Part shown: positions 1 through 11,104 of the stretch, one piece after another
Position numbering within the stretch: position 1 is the stretch's first letter
Layout of the letters: the number at the start of each line of letters is the position of its first letter
Source of the DNA: Elmis aenea
Lineage: Eukaryota > Arthropoda > Insecta > Coleoptera > Elmidae
Reading direction: 5' to 3'
DNA: 64,000 bases
Assembly (NCBI GenBank): GCA_947652605.1
Contig: OX393582.1
Coordinates: 17,260,544 to 17,324,543, forward strand
Translations under genes and position numbers: made by a program
Notes under the pieces: model-generated
The model's database searches: none
What the model saw: the letters and a program-made list of their open reading frames with translations, nothing else
What the model was told of the DNA's origin: nothing

Positions 1-1679
1 GTCGTTTCTGGAATTTCTAGTGGTTGACTTCGTTCTTATGTTTATTGTAACACTGCAGGTGCAGTGTAAACGAGATTGGTTGCTTGCAAGGAAGCTATTT
101 GTTACAAGCTCGGGACATACATGACGTTACTTATTAAACTGGGTTTGTTTGCCAAGCCATAAAATAAATTTTCTGGCACTTTCTTGTTTGCAAACGTCCG
201 ACACTGTCTTTGTCTGATGATTTACTATAGCGCCTTGTAATGTTATTCTTGGGGAACTTTCAAAGAATCTACAACAAAATAAGCTGCACTTTTTGTAAGG
301 GGGTAAATTAATGTATTTTAAATTAACCTAAACATCGCAACAGTTTATATAAATCATGAATATCAATGATAATCGACGATGGGTTACACACTTATCCTCG
401 CTGGGCACATCTCACAAGATTGGCAAATGACTGAACAGTAGAATCTCACGAGCCAAGAAGCATTTACTAGAAAATTTAATTGGCTCTTAATTTTTACATT
501 TACACACTAATTGACTATTGCAAAATTTGCTTAAGCTTTATTAAAAATAGTAAGACATAAAAATTACATTTTTACATTCTTAATTTACAAATTGAAAATC
601 TCTTAAAAGGTTATAAAAGTAAGAAACTGTTTGTGGTGGTACATTTTCAGAAGTAATATTTTGCAAAACAAATAAAAGAATAAACCGATTACAAAATAAA
701 ACTAATGGTTTTTTAGGGAGTCATCCAAAAAATACAAATTCAAAGGAGTTGGTTGACGAAGCAAGTTTGAAGTGATTGTAATTAAAATTAAGTGGTGTGG
801 CCACAAACTGACTGCCATATACTGTTTATGATTTTGTGCGTGGTTTTGTATTTGTGTGTGTAAAAAGTTTAAAGTGTCGCTTAGGAATTTTACTGTCACA
901 AAGGCTTTAAGGCCTAAACCTTAAAGACAATGTGCGCTTGGGGGGTAGCTCGGGATTCATAATGAAGCTAATTGATAACTACGAACCAGATGAAAACATT
1001 GACAATCAGAAACCTTACAGAACGGTGACTCGCTGGACCCAGGGTAATTACGGCCATTTCGGCCAGTTGCTATACGACCGACTCTACTGTTGACTGTTGA
1101 CTCTCTACTGTCTACTCCTATAATTTGGAAAGACTATTTCTACGAATTATTTACCCTGAGTCAGCTAAAAGTCTATGACGTATAACAAGGAAACACATAA
1201 GGCCGTACTTGATGACTTCAGCTCTATTGGCTTGCTATGACACAGTTATAACATATGATTGCAAATAGAGCTGACTCTGCTTGGTGTAACATGTAACCTA
1301 ATAAATTGAGTTTACGAAATTGGATTATAACAACAAATTTAAATTATTAAATTTATAGGAGTATAATATATTAGTGTGACAAAACAAGAAAATTATTGTT
1401 GTCTTAAAACGTGATTTTTGCAAATTACGCATGCGAACACCAATGTTAACAATCCAAGGCGAATTACTACAAACCTTAGAACAGAATTTTAATATTCATT
1501 GCAGTTTTTACAAATCGTAGATCTACGGCAAATGTTACAAATGACGTAATCACATACCGATATTCGATATTATTTGATATTTCTACAACAAAAATGAGGG
1601 CGAGAAGCTTTTTTTTAGGTCACCACTCTTCTTTATTTCAGTTTTTTACTGCCGGCCCTTTATCAAAATATCGGTATAA
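1..1679. other. AT-rich stretch without recognised gene
   Basis: No reading frame here resembles a known family and none has a plausible start, splice or poly(A) context. The longest open frames are under about 70 codons and of AT-rich composition expected by chance. I see no repeat structure beyond short A/T runs. Confidence 0.5.
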
Positions 1680-1680
1680 A

Positions 1681-2575
1681 AGCTAAAAATTTTGAAAGCC
1701 TATTACTCGTCACATTAATAAATTCGTAAAAATGAACTGTATTAACGAAGAAAAACGCGATACGCTGCGAACTTTTTATTCATTGAATAGGAATTCTATA
1801 TTGTTAAGTCAACGATATGCAGAAACATAGTCAAAAAAGACAACCCTCGCACACATATTTTTGTACGTAGGACAGAAACTTAGGTAGATATGGGGCTTTT
1901 GTCAAACTTAGAGAAAAATATGGCATAAAGTGTCAGATGACAATAAAAAAACATTTTTATTACAAACATAGCCGGAAAAAACACTATTTTCCGGTTGTTA
2001 AACAAAAAGTTAAGTAAACTTGTATAGAGCATGTGATAACGTATAACAAAACTGAGCAGAACGGTATGAAAAATTCGCAGCATATCGCGTTTTTCTTCGT
2101 TACTAAAGTTCAATTTTCGAATTTATTAAGGTGACAAGTGATGGGCTTTCAAAACTTTTAGCTTATTGATTGATTACCATGGAAACGACGATATAAACTA
2201 CAACGACCGACCTACCTGATTAAATTTATAGGGGCTACTGTTTAAAACCAATTTTTTTAAACTTGACTATTAATGAAGAAGTAAAACACCATGTGTGATA
2301 CATCACGGAATTCAGAAAATAAATACTATTTGATTATGTAAATAGCAAACATTGCGCCCATAAGAAAAAATAAAGTTGTCAAAACAAAAACGAATCGACC
2401 TAGGAAAAATTTGTGACCACCATCCGATTCGGCTTAAAAAGTTGCTTGGGTAATGTGTTTACACTTTTGAAATATTTTATACTCCAAAAGATTTTCAAAA
2501 ATCGTATTTTTCCGGTTTTATCTAATTGTCTCGGATACCATTTGAGGTATTTCCATGTTCTCTTTGGATTATTAA
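1681..2575. repeat. Dispersed repeat with internal inverted arms, copy 1
   Basis: The arms at about 1681-1772 and 2073-2164 are inverted copies of each other (shared words include GAAGAAAAACGCGATA and its complement). A second copy of the same unit lies at about 37505-38020, matching here at 1730-1880 and again at 2380-2575. The family is therefore at least about 0.9 kb. Copy 1 ends at a TTAA (2572-2575) where piggyBac sequence begins, while copy 2 reads through the same TTAA. No coding potential is visible. It may be a non-autonomous foldback-type DNA element; the superfamily is unknown. Confidence 0.6.
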
Positions 2576-2633
2576 CCCTTTGTTACTCGGGACGTCTGGC
2601 TTTGATGCCTTCAGTAGCTGCAAGTGACTAACG

Positions 2634-3803
2634 CAGAGCTTTCCAAACTGTGTGTCGCGACACGTTAGTGTGTCGACTGCAGTGTGAAGGTGTGTCGCGC
2701 GATTTTTAATTTTTTAACTTTGTTTACTGGTTGGTTCAATAAAAGGTTTTACAGCTTTAACAAAGAAAGAGAATGCAAATATAATTAATTACTCATTGCT
2801 TTTTACATCACGAAGCACTAGTCGCTCAAACCATTGGTAATGAATTATGAAAGGTTATGGATAGAGTGTTTCAAATGGTTAATTACGTTAAAACCTCTTA
2901 AATAAAGAGTATTTGCTCACATTTGTGAAGAAATGGGGGGAAAAATTGAAAAGCTTGTACTACACACAGAAGTTTGTTGGCTTTTAAGAGGTTGAGTGCT
3001 TTTTCGTTTATACGAAGTGACGGAAATGTTGCTTAAACTTTTGGAGGAAAATCAGCAAAATGAATTCTGCGATCTAATTCAAATCAATGGTGCACAAAAT
3101 TGACATATCTTGCTGACATATTTTAACACTTGAATAAAATAATCACCAGTATGCCAGGAAAAGGAGAAAACATCTTAAGAGCAGTAAATAAAATGTGTGC
3201 TATGAGAGCCAAGACAGCAATTTGGAAAAAGAAATTTTAAAATGTTTTCCAAACTGCTGACCATGAGCTAAAATGTGATATCAGCTCGCCCATTCTTAAC
3301 CATTTAACATTGCTCGCAGGGAAAGTTCATCACTACTTCCCAAACGTTGAAATCAAAGACTATGATTGGATCAGAGATTCTTTTTTTTTTCAACTGCAAC
3401 AATTAACTAGTCACTTATTTAAGAAGAAGAATTAGCTAAAATAAAAAATGATCGAGGTCTGTTAATGGTGTATGAAGAGGGTGGATTCGCGTTTTCAACG
3501 ATGACAAACTTGAAGACATTGAAACGCGGAAGCTTAAAAATGCTTGATGACGAACTGCGAGTGTCTTTATCTAATATTGCACCAAATATTCAAAAGCTGT
3601 GTTCATTCTGTCAAGCTCATACATCTCATAAAAATGGTAAGGTAGTTATTGGCGTTATTCAATTTATAACAATTTATTGTCCGTATCTCTCTTATAAGGG
3701 ATAGTTTAACCTCTGGTTTGCTAGTAGACTGAATTACTGTGTCGCGAAATTTTATGTTTGTCTAAAAAGTGTGTCACCAACATGAAAAGTTTGGAAAGCT
3801 CTG
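2634..3803 (+). mobile_element. hAT element relic, ZBED5/GTF2IRD2-like
   Basis: The ends are inverted copies: CAGAGCTTTCCAAAC at 2634 and its complement at the right end, each next to TGTGTCGCGA-type subterminal sequence. Translated fragments on the + strand match the vertebrate/insect ZBED5-type hAT transposase: a 'HTEVCWLLRG' stretch near 2970, an 'LADIFxHLN'-like stretch near 3115 and a C-terminal dimerisation-like part (FSTMTNLKTLKRGSLKMLDD) at 3492-3551. Stops and frameshifts are frequent. No clear 8-bp target duplication remains. It lies inside the piggyBac relic, so it inserted later than that element. Confidence 0.65.
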
Positions 3804-4211
3804 CACATGCAAGAGCGTCAGTTGGAGGTGGACCCTTGAGCTGATAACGTTATATTACGTCGTTCTGGGTTGAAAGTGAATCTGAACCGAGTGATTGCGA
3901 ATTAGAGCCAGAGTCAAGTTCAGACTTAGAACCAGAACACATCAGCTACAGTGAACATGATACAGACTCATCTGAAGATGACGATGATGAAACACAGCAG
4001 GAAAGCTACTATGTAGGAAAAGACAAATCCTCCAAATGGTATAACACACCACAACGATCTAAAATAATTACTTTCTATAATAAAACAAAAGATGGAATTG
4101 ATACAATCGACCAATTATGTAGCACATACGATGTTTCCTGAAATAGCAGAAGATGGCCTCTTACTATATTCTTTTCGATGATGAATGTCGCCGGAATAAA
4201 TGCACACGTGG

Positions 4212-4443
4212 TGTCGAGTATTATAGATAAAAATAGTAGGCAATGTGCCATAATACTATTTTAGTAGGCAATTTTGTATTTTAATGTAACCAAGGTTGGT
4301 TGCTATTGATTTGTAATAACATAATAATTTTGGAGTAAAATAATAACAAATTCATAGTTCGAATTGTCCTATTAATTAAATCGAATATACAGTCCACTTA
4401 AATAAATATTATATATATATAACTTCAATAGAAGCTCGCAACA
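4212..4443 (+). repeat. BEL1 5' LTR
   Basis: Begins TGTCGAGTATTATAG and ends GCTCGCAACA, giving the usual TG...CA limits. It aligns over its full length with 8520-8751. The sequence AATATACAGTCCAC near its 3' end is shared with the LTR at 53589-53811, linking the two BEL elements of this window. Confidence 0.9.
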
Positions 4444-4479
4444 TTTGGTCCAATCGAGTTGGATAATCGTTTTGGTTTT

Positions 4480-5040
4480 GTGATAGGTCTATTGGTAGTT
4501 CGTGTTGAAGTACCATTTCGTCGTGCCAAAGAAGGCAATACTATTGGAAGTTTGTTTCGAAGTGCCATAGAAGTCGATAGATTGAAAGTGCATTTCGTCG
4601 TTCCATAGAAGTCAATTGACGCTCACAACATTCGGTTGTGAAAAGTCTATTTAAAGTGCGTTTCGAAGTGCCATAGAAGTCGATAGATTGAAAGTGCATT
4701 TCGTCGTGCCATAGAAGTCAATTGACGCTCACAACATTCGGTTGTGATAGATCTATTGAAAGTGCGTTTTGTCGTACCATAGAAGTCAATAGATTGTGAG
4801 CTTGATTTATTGAAAGTTCATTTCGTCGTGCCAAAGAAGGCAATATTATTGAAAGTTCATTTCGTCGTGCCAAAGAAGGCTATATTATTGGAAGTTCGTT
4901 TTCGTCGTTCCATGGAAGTCGATAGACGCTCACAACATTTGGTTGTGTGATAGGTCTATTGAAAGTTAATTTCGTCGAGCCAAAGAAGGCAATATTATTG
5001 GAAGTGCGTTTCGTCGTGCCATAGAAATCAATAGTTTGGA
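4480..5040 (+). repeat. Short tandem repeats in the BEL1 leader
   Basis: At least ten degenerate copies of a motif of the form TTTCGTCGTGCCAAAGAAGG, followed by CAATATTATTG or TCAATAGATTG, recur roughly every 36-60 bp. Higher-order units carry GACGCTCACAACATTCGGTTGTG. The array occupies the untranslated leader between the 5' LTR and gag. It may be a packaging or dimerisation region, but that is a guess. Confidence 0.8.
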
Positions 5041-5213
5041 TATTGATTGTATATAAAAAGAAGTTCGTTTCGTTAGCCAGTGAAGGAAATAAAAGAAGCA
5101 CCATTTACATATTGGTTCGTCATAGTAATCAAGGACTTCGCCCTTCATACGATATCGTATTTGAGTATCGCCTTTCGTATTTTATATTATTAGATTTGCT
5201 TAGATTATTAGAG

Positions 5214-6527
5214 ATGTCGTTTAATGCTAAGGATCTATATTATAAAAGGGACGCGATTAAATGCCACATTACCATGTTTGAAAATCGCTTGAATGAAATA
5301 ATTATTCTTAAAAACTCTGAAAATTTTGTATTTGAGAGTTCAATTATCTATGAATTAGAGCTTCACTTGTCTAGTTTTGAAAAAACTTTAGAAAACTTTG
5401 AGAATACTGAAATTGAAATTGAAATTTTGGAGGATGAACAAGATTTCTTATTGCGAGAAGAAGTTAGTCGTAAGTATTTTAAACTTTTCGGGAAATGTAA
5501 GTCACTAATATTTGAATTGCCCAAATATCAGGTTGCTATCAGTTCACCTTCAGCTTCTCAAAGCAATGTTAGATTACCTATCATTTCGTTACCTCGTTTT
5601 GATGGTTCTCTGAATAACTGGTTAAAATTTAGAGATTTATTTAATTCAATTATACATAATGTAATTATTAAACCTGTACAAAAATATCAATATTTAAAAT
5701 CATCTTTGTCAGGCAGTGCCGCAAATTTGATAAAATCTTTGTCTTTTTCTGATTCAAATAATGAAACAGCTTGGGCTTTAGTTTGCAACTGTTTAAATAA
5801 TAAACACTCATTAGTTTTTAATCAAATAAAAGCTATATTTAATGCACCTAAGCTCCATGAAAGCACATCAAAAAGCTTACGTAGTTTAATTGATGAAACT
5901 ACCAACAATTTAAGAACATTAAAGGGATTAGGATTGTCCATTGATCAATGGGATATTTTAATTATACATTTTGTGTCAAAACAATTAGATATTGATACGT
6001 TATACAAATGGGAGGAACAAAAACTTGGGGAAGAATTACCCACTTTCGAATGTTTTCGTAAGTTTTTAGAGTCCAGAACTCATTGGTTAGAAGCGTTAGA
6101 AAATCATTCTAAATGTAAGGAAAATAAAGATCTTTCAAATTGCGTAGCGTCAAATCAAAAACCGTTGCCGACGTCTACGATTTCTAAAGTTTCTTCTAAT
6201 GACGTAAGGGAACAATTGTCGCGTTTCGGGGATTTGGATGAATGCGCCGAAACTAAAATTTTCTCCCTGCAAGAAATTGCTTGCGAAAAACATTTTATTA
6301 ATAACTTTAATAGAGATTACCATGGTAGATTTGCCGTTTCTATTTCCTTGTCAGAGGACGTATCTATTTTGGGCGATGCTAAGCAAATTGCCCAAAAAAG
6401 ATTTCAATTTTTAGAACGGAAACTAATTCCAAATAATTTGCTTAAATTGCAACATCATGAAATATTTTCTACGAAAATGTTACTATACAGTAAACGAATT
6501 CTTGAACGATTCTATTGTCGAGACTGA
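5214..6527 (+). pseudogene. BEL1 gag (DUF1759) fused to RT N-terminus by deletion
   Basis: The start at ATG 5214 is chosen because the protein there (MSFNAKDLYYKR) matches the start of the related gag at 11665; the open frame extends upstream to 5043. The first about 330 residues are a BEL-type gag: a Glu-rich helical N-terminus, then the DUF1759 core (LPRFDGSLNNWLKFRDLF, a WEEQKLGEELPTF segment). The CCHC knuckles and protease that normally follow are missing. Instead the frame runs directly into the start of BEL reverse transcriptase (SRFGDLDECAE, then a GRFAVSISL stretch) at about 6225. The last 20 or so codons may come from a LINE insertion. The deletion kept the frame open, so a chimeric protein could still be made. 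Confidence 0.8.
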
Positions 6528-6682
6528 TCTGTTCTAAGTGTAATTTAAATGTGAACTTTTGTATTGTTAATGTATGTATTTATAGAACTTTTACTGACTT
6601 GTATATCCAATTGTATTTTGGCTTAATACTAATAAATACTATTACTACTACTATTACTATTACTATTACTATTACGATTAAT
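6470..6682 (+). mobile_element. Probable LINE 3' end with (TACTAT)n tail inside BEL1
   Basis: Between the two BEL pol pieces lies about 200 bp of unrelated AT-rich sequence ending in a trinucleotide-rich tail (ATTACTACTACTATTACTATT...), the usual 3' mark of several insect LINEs. BEL coding sequence resumes right after it (about 6690). The left edge is uncertain because the frame stays open to a stop at 6527. It could instead be a microsatellite expansion in deleted BEL sequence. Confidence 0.4.
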
Positions 6683-6689
6683 AGCTAAT

Positions 6690-7457
6690 AGATGTTTAAA
6701 ACAATTATCTATAAAAGTAGAAAATCCGTTCTCTGTACCAGCTAAAATTATTGCATCGGATTTTTACGTCAATGATTTGTTGACAGGTTTTGAATATTTT
6801 GATGTAGCTATAGAAACCTGTCGTCAAATTGACATTATTGTAATGTCAGGTAGATTTGAACTTAGAAAATGCAAATGGAATAATTCCGATATTTTGATTA
6901 ATTTGGTGGGATATAGTTGTAACGATTGTGTATTAGATTTGCCTGAATGTAAATCTTTACAACCATCATTTTATACTTTGATGGAACATTTATATTTATT
7001 TAGCAAATTTTCGAGCTTTCGAAGATTGCAGCGGAGCGTAGCTCATTGTTTAAGATTACAAAATAACTGTCTTCCTAAAAGAGAAAAACGACAGATTTGT
7101 TATTTAACTACACATGAATTAGAAAATGTCATTGTAGTTCTTACTAAATTAATTCAAGGCCAAAGATGTTGTCTTGAATTAAAAGCACTGAAACGTGGTA
7201 AAGTTTTAGATAAAGGATCGAACATTATAAATTTTAGGCCGTTATTAGATGATAACGGTATCAAACGCGTAGGCGGGCGACTTTCTTTGGGGCATTCGGT
7301 ATATGATAAACGTCATTTTATATTGTTACTTAAAGGAGGTAATCGGTTTGTAGATTTGATGTTCATGTATGAACATATGAGATTAGGTCAAGCAGGACCA
7401 CAGCAATTATTATTTTCTATTAAAGAAAAATGTATGCATTTATCAAATTGTTCATAG
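6690..7457 (+). pseudogene. BEL1 pol fragment: end of RT and integrase zinc-binding region
   Basis: The frame opens with the end of the RT palm: FYVNDLLTG, where the family has YVDD, so the first catalytic Asp has become Asn. It continues through the connection region (FELRKCKWNN) to the H2C2-like integrase N-terminus (LQRSVAHCLRL, a GGRLSLGHSVYDKRHFILL stretch, then HMRLGQAGPQQLL). The RNase H region is shortened. A stop at about 7455 ends it. With the missing RT core upstream, BEL1 cannot replicate autonomously. Confidence 0.75.
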
Positions 7458-7499
7458 TTGTGTTAAATGTTTTAGGGTAAATCCAAAAGTTATTAAGGC

Positions 7500-8435
7500 C
7501 TCAAATGGCTGATTTACCTAAAGTTCGTGTGTATCCCAGTTTACCATTTTATATAATAGGCGTTGATTATGCCAGCCCTTTTCTTATAAAGGATAAAAAG
7601 GGAATGGGATATAAAACAATCAAGTTCCTTTATTTATTTGTTTCGTTAATAAAGCCAATTATCTTAAATTAATGATTTATCAAAAGATGCTTTCATGGCA
7701 ACCTTAAGGCGCTTTATCGCTCGTAGAAGAAAACAACTCGAGATCCATTCAGATAACGGTACCAATTTTGTAGGTGCTAATAATGATTTGAAACAATTTT
7801 ATAGATTTTTGAATTCTCAAAACGAAAGGTTTTCAGAGGAATTATTAAACGAAGGAATTAACTGGAAGTTTATTGCTCCCCACTCTCCACATTTGGGTGG
7901 TTTGTGCGAAGTAGGTGTAAAGGGTATGAAATTTTATATTAAAAGGGTGGTTAGGTAGATCAAAATTTACTTTTGATTAGTTTTACACGACACTGGTCCA
8001 AATTGAGGCGATACTCAATTCGAGGCCCCTATATCCGAGTTATACCGATCCAAACGACCTCAATCCAATAACTCCTGCACACTTCTTAATTGGAAAACTA
8101 CTATAGCTGATCCAATTTGTTATATTCCGGAAAACAGAATGTCTAAATATCAAGTTTTACAACAAATCCAACGTGGTTTTTGGTCCAGATGGTCAAAAGA
8201 ATATTTGGGTAATCTCCAGGTCAAATCTAAAAATAGTTTGGATAATGAATCACCAGCATGTGATACTATAGTACTACTCAAAGATGACAATTTGCCACCA
8301 TTATGCTAGCGTATCGGAAGAATAGTCGAGCTTCATCCCGGACAAGATGGAAGATGTAGAGTAGTTTCAGTGCGGACAAATAATGGTGTTGTAAAACGCG
8401 GTCTTAAAAAGATTTGTTCATTGCCTTTAGGTTAA
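7500..8435 (+). pseudogene. BEL1 integrase core and DUF5641 C-terminus
   Basis: Several frames together give the BEL integrase: FYIIGVDYASPF (first catalytic Asp region, about 7550), then 7695-7958 with HSDNGTNFVGANNDLKQFY (second Asp) and the APHSPHLGGLCEVGVKGMK block that carries the Glu region. After a frameshift near 7960, DUF5641-like sequence runs to a stop at 8433 (KDDNLPPL, RIVELHPGQDGRCRVV, a GVVKRGLKKICSLPLG end). Frameshifts and a local deletion near 7640-7690 inactivate it. Confidence 0.75.
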
Positions 8436-8519
8436 GGTTTTTAATTATTTGTAAACCTCTTTTAAATTACCTATTTGTGAATCTCTTTTTGAAGGTTAGG
8501 GCCTTCAAAGGGGGGAGAA

Positions 8520-8751
8520 TGTCGAGTATTATAGATAAAATTAGTAGGCAATGTGCCATAATACTATTTTAGTAGGCAATTTTGTATTTTAATGTAACCA
8601 AGGTTGGTTGCTATTGATTTGTAATAACTTATAATAATTTTGGAGTAAAATAATAACAAATTCATAGTTCGAATTGTCCTATTAATTAAATCGAATATAC
8701 AGTCCACTTAAATAAATATTATATATATAACTTCAATAGACGCTTGCAACA
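8520..8751 (+). repeat. BEL1 3' LTR
   Basis: Near-identical to 4212-4443. Visible differences are AAATT for AAAAT near the start, a small indel at the AATAACTTATAAT run, and GACGCTTGCAACA for GAAGCTCGCAACA at the end. A polypurine tract immediately precedes it. Confidence 0.9.
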
Positions 8752-8780
8752 CGAGGTGTACTACGAAAACAGGTCATGCA

Positions 8781-9387
8781 TTGCGGCGCATATTTTTCCT
8801 AAAAAAACTTGCCTTGGACCATGTTCAAGAACAACATTATTATGATACAAACAATTCTCGTTTTATCAGGCCATTGGATCATCAGCATAGATGGTCACTA
8901 AATGTATGGGGTGGAATATTTGGCAATCATGTACTGGGGCCCTATTTCTTTAATGGCAATGTCAACGGGGAATGCTATTTGCAATTTTTGAGAAATGAAT
9001 TTTAAGATCCTCCTAGATGACTTGCCTCTTAATTTGATTCATAGAATGTGGTTGCAACAGGATGGCGCACCTTCACACTACAGCCAAGAAGTAAGAACAC
9101 ATTTAAATAATAAATTTCCACAACGATGGATAGGTCGAAGAGCTCCAGTGAATTGGCCAGTACGATCACCTGACCTTACCAAGCTGGACTTTTTCCTATG
9201 GGATTATGTGAAGGAGTTAGTGTATAGGGATGCTCCAACAACCATCGAGGACATGCAAATAAAAATTATAAATGCTTTTAGAACTGTTGGTCAACAGCAG
9301 GTTTCAACAAATGTAGGGAAATCATTTATTAACCGAATTCAAATTTGTATACTAGAAGGTGGCCGTCACATTGAACACATAATTTAG
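8781..9387 (+). pseudogene. DDE_3 (IS630/Tc1/mariner-type) transposase C-terminal half
   Basis: From about 8820 the product is the catalytic half of an insect DDE_3 transposase: HRWSLNVWGGIFGNHVLGPY, then FQQDGAP-type motif (LQQDGAPSHY), WIGRRAPVNWP, VRSPDLTKLDFFLW and the C-terminal EGGRHIEHII. The second Asp (QQDGA) and the Asp of LDFF are 41 residues apart. A frameshift at about 8995-9005 splits it. The HTH N-terminus is missing. The first 13 or so residues of the frame are piggyBac sequence, so the open frame is a chance chimera. The element's 5' part was lost or it inserted truncated. Confidence 0.8.
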
Positions 9388-9399
9388 GATTTTGTTAAA

Positions 9400-10000
9400 T
9401 AAACTTAGACTTTACTCTTTCCCAACATAGCGTACTCTGTTCGTTCAGTCTTTTAATATTCGTGCCCCCCTTTTCATTTTTGTGCCGTCAAACTATCGCT
9501 GTCGTTTTTTCTTTGTCATAAATACGCACTTGTGGGTAGCTTTGCTCTGCAAGATAGGCATAAGGATGCCATTAATTTTTAGTGTATAATTTTAATTAGT
9601 TTCACCGTATATTTTGATTAATATGCACTTATAGGCTAACTATTATTATTGTATTTACATAATTTATTTAATGTTTTTTGTGGGTTTCAAGAATATTAAA
9701 TAAAAAATGGGGTGTTGTAAATGAAATATAAAAGTTGCCATTGGTTCTAGAGAGGCGACTCACGCTGTATATTTAAAAATATTTTTATCGTTTTCGGAAG
9801 AAAAGACTGTATGAAATACTGTTAGAATCACCTTTTTATCTCAAACCGTTTAGCCACAATCGACCGATTCCCCACTAATGACTCACCTTGTAAATGAACG
9901 CTGTGTTCACTTGTAAACGTTAGTGCGTAAAACTATTTATAAAAAATTGTAAGCACTATACATATACACTTATGGCCTACATTTATTTAATCCTACGCAT
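9400..10000. other. No gene recognised
   Basis: AT-rich sequence without coding similarity or obvious terminal repeats. The AATAAA-like words here are too common in this composition to be informative. Confidence 0.4.
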
Positions 10001-10008
10001 AATAAAAA

Positions 10009-10095
10009 CTGTAACCAACCCTTAATCTGACCCTTTATTGCTGGCCAAGTGAATAACGGTGAGGTTAAAGGTCGGTTAAATTTTTTTAAATTGTA
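10009..10095. repeat. Short dispersed palindromic repeat, copy A
   Basis: Contains AACCAACCC, TCTGACCC, a centre, then GGTTAAAG and CGGTTAAATTTTTTT, so its two halves are imperfectly complementary. Related copies occur at about 29041-29112 and 41267-41347. The conserved order is 'ACCTGACCCTCTTTTACTGA' type sequence, a short spacer, a GGTCAG-like word, then GGCGGTTAGATTTTTT. Likely a family of very short non-autonomous elements or part of a larger repeat. Confidence 0.5.
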
Positions 10096-10099
10096 GGTA

Positions 10100-10855
10100 T
10101 ACCCAGGTATTTTAATGAGTTTTTAATCAAATACATGTTGCGCCATATGTTTCGGCACTCTTCGTTCCTCCCACTACATGTTTTATTTCTTTTGTTTTAA
10201 ATTTCAGAATACCAATGGAAAAACGCTGATGTCACATGTAATATTACTTTGAGTAGCTTCTCTAGGTAGACACGATTAATATGTTCTTCGCTGATCTGAC
10301 ATTATTCTTAAAAAGCTTTCACATGAGCCGCGGTGCAGTAAATGCAACCTTAGTCGCATTACGGCGCTAGCAATTACTTAAAGAGTAAGCCCTCCCTGGA
10401 TGTAGCAGTAGTTAGGGTTTTGTAAATTTATAGGATAAATTTTTCATTGTGTTTTAAAAAATAGCGTTACGTTTACGGAAACTCGAAAAAATTACCACTA
10501 TTAATCATCCCAAATTGGTGATTTAAAATTCTTTTCATACAAATTGCAACGGCCCATACTTCTTACTCGACAATCGGTAATTTATATTCACTCTAAGGAA
10601 AGAATTTGATAGCAGTTTATTAATAAAATATGTCGCGAGCATTACCTTCTTTAAATGTATCATTTTTTGAGCAAATACATAATGTAAACGTACATTTATT
10701 AAACCACTGGATTTTTTGCACAGGGTGAAGCGATGTTGCGAAACAGCTCAATTATAGCCAAACTGTGCTTTGTTTTAAAATCGATCCTGTAGAGGTTTTT
10801 CAGCTCAAGAAAATACGTATTAGTTGTACTAATTACTTACCTTTAATCACAGCGT
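10100..10855. other. No gene recognised
   Basis: About 750 bp with no significant open frame and no family I can name. Confidence 0.4.
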
Positions 10856-10858
10856 TTG

Positions 10859-10992
10859 CCAAAAAATAACCAATTTTTGTGTTTTGTTTATAGGCTTTTA
10901 AAAATTTATGGATTTTAAAAAATACTGTTCGGGCGCGTTGCAATGTGTGTCGCCATGGAGATGGGTGGAAGTGATTTTTGGTTATTTTTTGG
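10859..10992. mobile_element. 134-bp MITE with CCAAAAAATAACCAA termini
   Basis: The left end CCAAAAAATAACCAA is matched by its exact complement TTGGTTATTTTTTGG at the right end (10978-10992); the next bases also pair partly (TTTTTGTG with GTGATTTT). No internal coding. No target duplication is clear. Short length and perfect 15-bp TIRs support a miniature DNA transposon of unknown superfamily. Confidence 0.5.
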
Positions 10993-11104
10993 GCCTAGTT
11001 ACGATAAAAAAAAAACTTTGTACGTAAAAACAGTATGAGAGTATTACAATATTAAACATTTTGGTCCTTCTTCGAGCCAGATATATTTTACATTTGGCTA
11101 AAAT

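Larger units (their letters stand above)
4212..8751 (+). mobile_element. BEL/Pao LTR retrotransposon (BEL1), internally deleted
   Basis: Two 232-bp LTRs (TGTCGAG...GCAACA) flank a 4.1-kb interior with a leader full of short repeats, a gag frame, broken pol fragments and a polypurine tract (AAAGGGGGGAGAA) just before the 3' LTR. The flanks CGTGG (4207-4211) and CGAGG (8752-8756) look like a 5-bp target duplication with one change. The piggyBac coding frame is interrupted at the left edge and resumes at the right edge, which independently supports the boundaries. The LTRs differ at only a handful of positions, so insertion was fairly recent although the copy is defective (most of RT is missing). 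Confidence 0.9.
2576..8815 (+). mobile_element. piggyBac-like element, decayed, with nested insertions
   Basis: The element starts with CCCTTTGTTACTCGGG directly after a TTAA, the piggyBac target. Its own sequence is in three pieces: 2576-2633, 3804-4211 and 8752 to about 8815. The middle piece encodes an acidic Ser/Glu/Asp-rich N-terminus (about 3868-3990), then jumps to the C-terminal DDE_Tnp_1_7 region (about 4078-4205), so the catalytic core has been lost by internal deletion. The coding frame stops at GINAHVV, where BEL1 is inserted, and resumes with a basic segment (RRIFFLKKLAL) at about 8784. A hAT relic sits between the first two pieces. No right terminal repeat was found. It cannot encode a functional transposase. 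Confidence 0.75.

Noticed and set aside
4020..4210. Intact host gene encoding a piggyBac-derived protein
   Set aside because: The catalytic core is deleted between the acidic N-terminus and the C-terminal block, and an in-frame stop is present near 4138.
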